Position numbers and translations under genes: made by a program. A stretch of 9,037 nt of DNA from the NCBI GenBank assembly GCA_024224995.1, contig JAAENB010000037.1:1-9037 (forward strand), read 5' to 3'. The notes under the pieces are model-generated. The model made no database searches, had not been told where the DNA came from, and worked only from the letters and a program-made list of their open reading frames with translations. This document shows positions 4,077 to 9,037 of this stretch, piece after piece (positions within the stretch are counted from its first letter, which is position 1; each line of letters opens with the position of its first letter). Origin of the DNA: a bacterium (GTDB lineage: Bacteria > Spirochaetota > UBA4802 > UBA5550).

Positions 4077-6824
4077 TTATTCTTCGGTACTTTTCATCTG
4101 CACCAGGGTCTCTTTCATTTTTTTAAGAGACGAACCGTATTCGGCCCAGTTCCCTTTTTTCATATTCTCCTCAGCTCTTGAGTACTGGGAAAGAGCTCTG
4201 CCTGCCAGCTCCTTAAGACTTGATTTTATTTGTTTGTCGGTCTCGGGATCAGTGGAAAAAGTTGTTCCTTCGAAAAGCTGCATAAGAGCGGTTTCAAGAT
4301 CCCTGGCCATAACCAGTTTGTCGGAAAAGGCTACAATAACTCTTCCCAGCTGCGGCATCTCGCCGGTTTTGGCTTTTAAATAAAGGGGCTCAATAAAAAG
4401 TAATGATTCTTCAATAGGAATAACCAGCATATTACCCCTGAGTACCCGGGAACCGCCTTTGTTCCAGAGCGAGAGCTTGCTGGAAATTTCAGGTTTCTGG
4501 TCGATCCGTGATTCCACCTGCATGGGACCGAAGCTTAAATTCTTTTTTGGCAGTTTATACAGCTTTAGTTTTCCATAGTTGGGCATATCGCACCGGGCGA
4601 TTAAAAAGGCTACCATGTTGGGTTTTTTAACCGGGGTAAAAGGCATAATTTGAATAAATTCACTCTCCTTTTCTCCGGGTAATTTTGAAACAAGGTAATA
4701 GCTTTTAAGGTCTACGATTTTATTGTCGCCCTCGTATTTTTGTTCCGGGATTGCCCAGGCATCTTCATTATTGTAAAAGACATTGGGATCGGTCATATGA
4801 TATTTGAGAAGCATCTCGATCTGGATTGTAAAAATGTCTTTTGGGTAGCGTATGTGGTTTCTCAAATCCCCGGGCATTGTTGACATATCTTTAAACAGGG
4901 AGGGAAATATTTTAGCATAGGTTTTAATAATCGGGTCTTCCTCCGGAGAACCGGAGTTGGTTTTATAATAATTGATCTCGCCGTTATAAGCGTCAATAAC
5001 GATCTTAACGGAATTCCTGATGTAATTGATTGCTTTGCCCTGTCTCCCCGGCTGTTTTATCGCTAACGGGGTGGAGTAGGGGAATTTATCGGTTGTGGTA
5101 TAGGCATCCAGCATCCAGTAGAGTTTTCCATCGGATACCACAAGGTACGGATCAGTGTCGAAATCAAGAAAGGGAGTTAAGTGTTCTACAATATCAAGTA
5201 TATTCCGGCGGTAGAGGATGCGGCTTTCACTGCTGATGTTGCCTGAAATAAGGATATTAATATCACGAAAATGTATAGCGAAAAGAAGCCGTTTGAATAT
5301 GGAGCCCAGCCTGGTTCCCCCGGTTCCGGAATACATGGTATATACGTTTTCATCTCCCGAAGGATAATCGAATTCACCCTTTTCTATGGATGTATTGGTT
5401 AATGCATAGGAATTTTTATGTTCCCCATAGTATATTCGCGGCTCTGCAACTTCAATAGAGGTCTTTGATTTCGGCGGGATATCTTTAACCAGCATTTCCG
5501 GAAATCCATTGGCAGTAACCTTGTCTACCCTGCTGAGGACCAGGCCATACCCATGAGTATACATAAGATGCTGGTTTATCCAGGACCGGCTTCTTGAGTC
5601 CAGCTGCCTGGTATCCAGTTCCCTGGCAGAAAGGTTTACGGCGATTTTTTTATTATTGATCGTATAGCGGTCCACATCAACATTATCAAAAGAATAATAG
5701 GGCCTCAGTCCCTGGAGCTGTTTGTAGATCGGTTTCAGAGTCCTCCTGTCCCAGAGGCGTACGTTTTCAATAATATTCCTGTTCTTTTTGATATCATTAT
5801 AGGATAAATTTTTACTATTCGCGAACTGTGAGGCCTCAACGCTGTCAATATCATATGCTTTCCGGGTAAAGTTGATATTATGCATAATATAGGGCTTTTC
5901 TTTGCCTATCTCATTGGGGTCTACAACAAATCTTTGCAGCAATGAAGGAACTATGGACCCGAGAATAAAATAGACCGGCAGCAGGATGGCAAGAACGAAT
6001 ATGGGCAGCTTAAAGCTTCGTTTGAAGATATTAAAGAAAAGAAGCCCGGCAGCGATAAACGATATCACCATAGCCACATCATATGCTAATTTATTAACAT
6101 TGACTGCGGTATACCCGGCACCGTAAAATTTTCCGATTTGGGAAAAAAGCAGTTCATAAGCGGAAAGCCGGTAGCTCAGTCCGTTCAGGATAACAATCAC
6201 CGCAAGCAGTGAAGAGAGATGGGCCCTGGCGAAAAGAGAGAATTCAACAGTGCCGGTACCAACAAAAATTCCCCTGTTGAGAATATGGAACAGAAGGGAA
6301 AACAGGGCAATGACGATGAATGAAAACATGAGCCAGACGTACAGGAACTGGTAAAAAGGAAGAGAGAATACATAAAATCCAATATCTTTATTAAATATGG
6401 GATCTAAGGGAAAGCCCGTAAAGGGGACGGAATTCATGAACATGAGATACTCTTTCCAGGAAGAGGAGGCGAACCCGCCCATCATAAATCCTGCGGCAAT
6501 AGTACTCACTGCAATGATAATAAAAAGTGCCTTCCGGGGAGAGCCCAGTACCGGGAGCTGGAGACGGTCCAGAATATTATGAGTAAAAATGCGGCCTTTT
6601 CCTCCCAGGAGCCGTATGAGAAGAAAATTAAGGAAAAATATGGCGATAAAAACAATGGCAAAGAGCGTATGCACTGAAAATTTTGTAGTGAAAAGGGTCC
6701 AGAAGACATTTTCACCTTTGTTGATCTCAAACCAGGTGAAGTCAACATAGAAGCCGGCAACAGATCCTATTGAGAGATATATAATAATAACAATGGCAAG
6801 TATCCATAAGTATTTTTTGTCCAT
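4077..6824 (-). CDS. UPF0182 family seven-helix membrane protein with large soluble domain
   Basis: 915 residues, within the normal size of UPF0182 (PF03699). Seven hydrophobic helices can be placed near residues 5-24, 52-73, 99-119, 158-182, 203-222, 247-266 and 272-295. The family's signature after helix 1 is present (FYVDFTWFEI...VFWTLFTTK), as is the FVVDPNEIGKEKPYI.HNI..TR.AYDI segment (299-327) that opens the soluble domain. From about 311 the protein is hydrophilic. Near the end, RVIVAFSDKLVMARDLETAL matches the conserved C-terminal region, followed by a charged helical tail. Topology suggests that the soluble part lies outside the cytoplasmic membrane, but the molecular function of the family is unknown to me. 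AGGAGA lies six bases before the ATG at 6824. The gene is monocistronic, convergent with the oxidoreductase operon and divergent from the double-glycine peptide gene. Confidence 0.92.
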   Translation of the reverse strand: MDKKYLWILAIVIIIYLSIGSVAGFYVDFTWFEINKGENVFWTLFTTKFSVHTLFAIVFIAIFFLNFLLIRLLGGKGRIFTHNILDRLQLPVLGSPRKALFIIIAVSTIAAGFMMGGFASSSWKEYLMFMNSVPFTGFPLDPIFNKDIGFYVFSLPFYQFLYVWLMFSFIVIALFSLLFHILNRGIFVGTGTVEFSLFARAHLSSLLAVIVILNGLSYRLSAYELLFSQIGKFYGAGYTAVNVNKLAYDVAMVISFIAAGLLFFNIFKRSFKLPIFVLAILLPVYFILGSIVPSLLQRFVVDPNEIGKEKPYIMHNINFTRKAYDIDSVEASQFANSKNLSYNDIKKNRNIIENVRLWDRRTLKPIYKQLQGLRPYYSFDNVDVDRYTINNKKIAVNLSARELDTRQLDSRSRSWINQHLMYTHGYGLVLSRVDKVTANGFPEMLVKDIPPKSKTSIEVAEPRIYYGEHKNSYALTNTSIEKGEFDYPSGDENVYTMYSGTGGTRLGSIFKRLLFAIHFRDINILISGNISSESRILYRRNILDIVEHLTPFLDFDTDPYLVVSDGKLYWMLDAYTTTDKFPYSTPLAIKQPGRQGKAINYIRNSVKIVIDAYNGEINYYKTNSGSPEEDPIIKTYAKIFPSLFKDMSTMPGDLRNHIRYPKDIFTIQIEMLLKYHMTDPNVFYNNEDAWAIPEQKYEGDNKIVDLKSYYLVSKLPGEKESEFIQIMPFTPVKKPNMVAFLIARCDMPNYGKLKLYKLPKKNLSFGPMQVESRIDQKPEISSKLSLWNKGGSRVLRGNMLVIPIEESLLFIEPLYLKAKTGEMPQLGRVIVAFSDKLVMARDLETALMQLFEGTTFSTDPETDKQIKSSLKELAGRALSQYSRAEENMKKGNWAEYGSSLKKMKETLVQMKSTEE

Positions 6825-6861
6825 AAGATTTCTCCTGAGTCTGGTGGTGGTAAACAGGGGG

Positions 6862-6891
6862 ATGTTACTATGGCATCTGTTTTTGTGTCAA
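6862..6891 (-). promoter_or_regulatory. Putative promoter of the UPF0182 gene
   Basis: On the minus strand a perfect TTGACA (plus coordinates 6886-6891) is followed after 18 bp by TAACAT (6862-6867), about 37 bp upstream of the start codon. Confidence 0.5.
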
Positions 6892-6951
6892 TATTATTAT
6901 CAAAACTTGAACAAACCGTCCGGTCATTCTCAAAAACTGCACATTTTTTGC

Positions 6952-6980
6952 TTGAAAGTCTATTTTTTTTAAAATAATTT
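6952..6980 (+). promoter_or_regulatory. Putative sigma-70 promoter of the double-glycine peptide gene
   Basis: TTGAAA (6952-6957), a 17-bp AT-rich spacer and TAATTT (6975-6980) lie about 70 bp upstream of the start codon. The leader between is very AT-rich with no obvious structure. Confidence 0.5.
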
Positions 6981-7049
6981 GTGACGATTCAGCAAAAAAG
7001 AACGCTTATATAAAGACGAATAAAATTAAAATTTATGGAGGGTCTTATT

Positions 7050-7337
7050 ATGGCTCAAATAAAGATCAATGATCTCAAAAGTGAATCACGGGAACTCAGT
7101 TTCTCAGAAGCGACTATGGTACAGGGAGGCGGTCTTACCTGGGGTGAAATAGGAGAAAACTTTAAAAAACAAGCAACATTTGTTGCGTATAGCGCTATCA
7201 TGATACCAGCCGGGGTAACAGTTATGCCTGGTATTGGACCAATGCTCTCTCTTGTGGGAGCAGCTCTCCTGGTAACTTCACCGGTTTCAGTTCCTATCAT
7301 GTTCACGAAACAGTTAATCGAAGATATTCAAGATTAA
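7050..7337 (+). CDS. Small peptide precursor with double-glycine leader (bacteriocin/secreted-peptide type)
   Basis: 95 residues from the ATG at 7050. An in-frame ATG at 7035 overlaps the GGAGGG (7037-7042) that serves as ribosome-binding site seven bases before 7050, so the shorter form is chosen. The N-terminus MAQIKINDLKSESRELSFSE leads to MVQGGG. Counting back from G27, L16 (-12), S17 (-11), E20 (-8), V24 (-4), G26 (-2) and G27 (-1) fit the double-glycine leader consensus cut by C39 peptidase-containing ABC transporters. The predicted mature part of 68 residues begins GLTWGEIGENF and is strongly hydrophobic from about 44 to 85, rich in G, P and V, with an acidic end (IEDIQD). It has no cysteine, so lanthionine or disulfide bridges are unlikely. 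No transporter, immunity or modification gene lies in the window. A pore-forming bacteriocin or a secreted signalling peptide is possible; the activity is inference. Confidence 0.75.
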   Translation: MAQIKINDLKSESRELSFSEATMVQGGGLTWGEIGENFKKQATFVAYSAIMIPAGVTVMPGIGPMLSLVGAALLVTSPVSVPIMFTKQLIEDIQD

Positions 7338-7450
7338 GAGATCGTAGTTAGTTGCCGGTATATTAAGACACGACCGACCCTGTATAGCGGGGAAAAAATA
7401 CGTCAGAAACTGCGGTGATACGGGGGTCTGTTTTGCGAAGATGCTCCGGG

Positions 7451-7490
7451 CAGGGGTGCGACCCCTGCGAGGGGTGCGGCCCCTGCGAGG
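7451..7490. repeat. 18-bp GC-rich tandem repeat (two and a fraction units)
   Basis: AGGGGTGCGACCCCTGCG (7452-7469) is followed by AGGGGTGCGGCCCCTGCG (7470-7487) and the start of a third unit. Each unit can fold as CAGGGGT-GCG-ACCCCTG or a close variant. A related single unit lies in reverse orientation at 8834-8853. The right arm of the inverted repeat lacks this block, so it expanded or inserted after duplication, or was lost from the right arm. Confidence 0.8.
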
Positions 7491-7504
7491 GGTTTGGTTC
7501 TGAG

Positions 7505-7525
7505 AGACGTTGCAGTGCAACGTCT
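7505..7525. repeat. GACGTTGCA palindrome, intact copy
   Basis: Perfect 10-bp arms AGACGTTGCA and TGCAACGTCT surround one central G. TTTAC follows. The identical 21-mer recurs at 8703-8723 and, in reverse and with one change, at 8897-8917. Confidence 0.85.
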
Positions 7526-7642
7526 TTACTGGCTGGTTTCTGGCCAGGGCATTATTGATATGGGCAAAATCGTCCCCGGGTCTCTATTCCCTATAGTCTA
7601 TGCGTTCGTAGCTATCATGTTTTTTACCCGGGAAGAAAGCCC

Positions 7643-7673
7643 CCGGCCACCGCAATAGTATTGATGTGGCCGG
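7643..7673 (-). terminator. Probable intrinsic terminator of the lipoprotein gene
   Basis: CCGGCCAC (7643-7650) pairs with GTGGCCGG (7666-7673). A two-base internal mismatch follows, then a CAAT/ATTG inner stem and a 3-nt loop. Read on the minus strand, CTTTCTT comes shortly after the stem. It lies 25 bases beyond the stop codon of the minus-strand gene. Confidence 0.6.
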
Positions 7674-7697
7674 CTCCCTTTGCGCCTTTTACCTGCC

Positions 7698-8435
7698 TTA
7701 TTTAATTCTCATTATCCACACGACCGTCATATTCTTAGGCCGGGTTTCATCCCCGCCTTCGGAAGAAATTGTATGTTTATGATCTTGTAAATAACTCCCA
7801 ACATTGTAGTGGTCATAAGCATAAACATAATGAGCCGAATATGGAGGTGAACCAAGATGATCGTTCAAACTGTTATAATCTCTTCCGGAATTATGACCTG
7901 ATACGTCGACTCCGGTACCTGTTTTTCCACCATGACTATGTGATTTAAATTGATCCCCCTCGAAGGCCTCAGATGAGCTATAGCCGCCCCTTAAAAATAA
8001 TTTTCGACCATTAAGATCGGGCGGATTCTGACCATCAAACGGACTAGCCGGGTCGTTAATAGTAATGCGAGCATCACATTCAACCCAGCCCTCAGGAATT
8101 GCCAGCCCTCCGACTTTATTCTTATGCCATGCCAGGATTGTACCAATGGGCGGTTTCTGAGCAATTAACGTATTTACCGCAGTTTCCAGGTTGCTTATGG
8201 AATCAGAGGATTTACCGCCCAATTCGTTTATTGTTTCTTCCAGTTCAGTATTAGTAATTTTCAACTGCTTGAGCTGCTCCTCAAAAGCATTCATCTTCGC
8301 GTACAAATTGGAAAAACTAAAACCGGAGCCCTGCTCGTCTCCTGCTGAATCATTGTTGGATGTGAGTCCTGCTTCACAGCCGGAAAAAGCCAGGGCCAAA
8401 ACCATGATTACACCTGCGTAAAATAATTTTTTCAT
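7698..8435 (-). CDS. Lipoprotein with coiled coil and phage tail-collar-like C-terminal domain
   Basis: 245 residues. MKK plus a hydrophobic stretch ends in AFSGC, giving a lipid-modified C20 in a relaxed lipobox of the kind tolerated in spirochaetes. Residues 21-42 are a flexible S/G/D-rich linker. Residues 43-92 have heptad-like leucine and isoleucine spacing and should form a coiled coil. From 96, PIGTILAWHK...IPEGWVECDA...DPASPFDGQNPPDLNGRKLFLRGG is the tail-collar type domain, followed by a histidine- and glycine-rich region (SHSHGGKTGTG, DHKHTI) and the typical end ETRPKNMTVVWIMRIK. GAGG lies about seven bases before the ATG. A TATTATAAAG on the minus strand (about 8468-8477) could be a -10. 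By analogy with phage fibres it may trimerise, displayed on the cell surface; that is inference. No phage genes surround it, and long inverted repeats flank it. Confidence 0.85.
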   Translation of the reverse strand: MKKLFYAGVIMVLALAFSGCEAGLTSNNDSAGDEQGSGFSFSNLYAKMNAFEEQLKQLKITNTELEETINELGGKSSDSISNLETAVNTLIAQKPPIGTILAWHKNKVGGLAIPEGWVECDARITINDPASPFDGQNPPDLNGRKLFLRGGYSSSEAFEGDQFKSHSHGGKTGTGVDVSGHNSGRDYNSLNDHLGSPPYSAHYVYAYDHYNVGSYLQDHKHTISSEGGDETRPKNMTVVWIMRIK

Positions 8436-8638
8436 AAAAATACCTCTCTTTTAAAAATATTGCGACACTTTATAATAGCGTCTATGAATACAATACGTTT
8501 TTGGAGGCAGCTTTTGACAACTGATTTAAATAAAAAAAACCATACAAATTTGTCCCAAGACTTTTTAAAAAAAATTCTTTACATGATTATTTTTTTTGTG
8601 AGTAGCGGTGAAAAAACAGAGTGCTCGAATGGTTATAA
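8436..8638. other. AT-rich upstream region of the lipoprotein gene, no gene seen
   Basis: This stretch is very AT-rich. It contains the perfect palindrome ACAAATTTGT (8544-8553), a plus-strand TTGACA without a good -10, and runs of A and T. It presumably holds the lipoprotein promoter. I find no supported protein or RNA gene. Confidence 0.5.
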
Positions 8639-8662
8639 CACTCTCAAGAAACTCTTTTTCAA
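8639..8662 (+). repeat. 24-bp direct repeat, first copy
   Basis: CACTCT-C-AAGAAACTCTTTTT-C-AA matches 9013-9036 with two differences. The copies are 374 bp apart and bracket the block of palindromes and the right inverted-repeat arm. Confidence 0.75.
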
Positions 8663-8702
8663 TAGAGCCTTTTTCGGGGGATCTTACCCGGGGTGGTTTC
8701 AG

Positions 8703-8723
8703 AGACGTTGCAGTGCAACGTCT
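8703..8723. repeat. GACGTTGCA palindrome, intact copy
   Basis: This 21-mer is identical to 7505-7525, with the same preceding GTTTC/GTTC-AGAG context and following TTTAC. Its outer flanks differ from those of the inverted-repeat arms, so it is an independent copy. Confidence 0.85.
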
Positions 8724-8790
8724 TTACGCGCCTGTTTCCGAAGATATTGCCCGGGTCAACACCACAGAGGGGGTAAACCCAAATAAACAC

Positions 8791-8824
8791 CTTGTACGGG
8801 CACGGCGCGCCGTGCCCGTACAGG
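8791..8824. repeat. 34-nt palindrome, GTACGGGCAC repeat copy 2
   Basis: Two 17-bp arms (8791-8807 and 8808-8824) meet with no spacer and contain one T-G wobble. The arm core is the same as at 169-202. The pair outside the shared core is T8793-A8822 here and G171-C200 in copy 1, a double change that keeps pairing. Confidence 0.85.
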
Positions 8825-8833
8825 TATCGAATA

Positions 8834-8853
8834 CCCTCGCAGGGGCCGCACTC
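8834..8853 (-). repeat. Single reverse unit related to the 18-bp GC-rich repeat
   Basis: On the minus strand this reads GAGTGCGGCCCCTGCGAGGG, matching the second 18-bp unit at 7470-7487 apart from the first bases. It lies just inside the right inverted-repeat arm, whereas the left copies are within the arm. Confidence 0.65.
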
Positions 8854-8872
8854 CTTCCCGGAATCTCCATAA

Positions 8873-9021
8873 CCCTGGCCAGAAACCAGCCAGTAAAGGC
8901 GTTGCACTGCAACGTCTCTCAGAACCAAACCCTTTCCCGGAGCACCTTCGCAAAACAGACCCCGGTATCGACACAGTTTCTTCCGTATATTTTCCCTGCT
9001 TCCCAGGGTCCGCACTCTTAA
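8873..9021 (-). repeat. Right arm of the long inverted repeat
   Basis: The reverse complement matches 7363-7549 apart from scattered substitutions and the absence of the 18-bp tandem block. The arm includes the degenerate GACGTTGCA palindrome at 8897-8917. Its outer end falls inside the second copy of the 24-bp direct repeat. Confidence 0.85.
8897..8917. repeat. GACGTTGCA palindrome, reverse copy with one change
   Basis: AGGCGTTGCA and TGCAACGTCT surround one central C. One base in the left arm (G8899) breaks one pair. It corresponds to 7505-7525 within the paired inverted-repeat arms. Confidence 0.8.
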
Positions 9022-9036
9022 GAAACTCTTTTTAAA
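9013..9036 (+). repeat. 24-bp direct repeat, second copy
   Basis: It matches 8639-8662 with two differences and runs to the edge of the window, so the similarity may continue beyond it. Confidence 0.7.
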
Positions 9037-9037
9037 C

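Larger units (their letters stand above)
7363..7549 (+). repeat. Left arm of a long inverted repeat
   Basis: This segment is closely similar to the reverse complement of 8873-9021. Identical stretches include GGGTCTGTTTTGCGAAG (7424-7440) and the run from GGGTTTGGTTCTGAGAGACG (from 7490) to TGGCCAGGG (7541-7549), with one difference in the latter (T7523 against the base equivalent to A/G at 8899). The left arm alone carries about 40 extra bases of 18-bp tandem repeat. The outer part, from 7363 to about 7400, is more diverged. Confidence 0.85.

Noticed and set aside
3727..4383. Open frames on both strands (3727-4008 minus, 3895-4383 plus)
   Set aside because: They run through hairpin repeats and a terminator, lack ribosome-binding sites, and neither frame is preserved between the two tandem units.
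7035..7049. Upstream in-frame ATG of the double-glycine peptide
   Set aside because: It overlaps the GGAGGG Shine-Dalgarno that serves the ATG at 7050, and the leader consensus begins at the later start.
7451..7490. CRISPR-like array
   Set aside because: The 18-bp units are directly adjacent with no spacers, and no cas gene is present.
8821..8834. GGTATCGAATACC resembling a tRNA T-arm
   Set aside because: The stem-loop proportions are wrong and no acceptor, D or anticodon arms surround it.
8460..9021. Plus-strand frames of 108 and 137 codons and several overlapping minus-strand frames
   Set aside because: Their translations consist of repeat sequence (palindromes, inverted-repeat arm), with no ribosome-binding site and no conserved motif.

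Overview
The window is ordinary bacterial chromosome of mixed character: a few long conserved genes separated by repeat-rich non-coding DNA. The two-gene tungsten/molybdenum aldehyde:ferredoxin oxidoreductase operon points to an anaerobe. A lipoprotein signal with a relaxed lipobox (AFSGC), together with a UPF0182 membrane protein, suggests a bacterium with surface lipoproteins. A spirochaete, perhaps a gut treponeme, is my best guess, but no gene here proves it and I hold it with low confidence.

Layout. 1-156 is the 3' end of a LytS-type sensor histidine kinase (+). 210-692 is a small glycine-rich membrane protein (-). Between its start and the next gene is a divergent promoter region with a centred inverted repeat and a near-perfect 51-nt hairpin. 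899-3255 is a translationally coupled pair: a 16-cysteine polyferredoxin followed by the aldehyde oxidoreductase catalytic subunit. 3256-4076 has no convincing protein gene. It holds two diverged tandem copies of one structured unit, each ending in a strong plus-strand intrinsic terminator. 4077-6824 is a 915-residue UPF0182 membrane protein (-). 7050-7337 encodes a small peptide with a double-glycine leader (+). 7698-8435 encodes a lipoprotein with a coiled coil and a phage tail-collar-like domain (-). Imperfect inverted repeats of about 150-190 bp (7363-7549 and 8873-9021) flank that gene, and other short palindromic repeats are packed around it.

How it fits together. Only the ferredoxin/oxidoreductase pair has a clear joint function: the catalytic subunit oxidises an aldehyde (or reduces an acid) and passes electrons through the four-cluster subunit to a carrier. 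The other genes look like independent single-gene transcription units.

The main non-coding observations are the tandem candidate RNA (3322-4076), with a compensatory base pair in its terminator stem, and three interspersed repeat types. These are a 34-nt GTACGGGCAC palindrome, a GACGTTGCA palindrome and an 18-bp GC-rich tandem repeat, and all three recur within the window.
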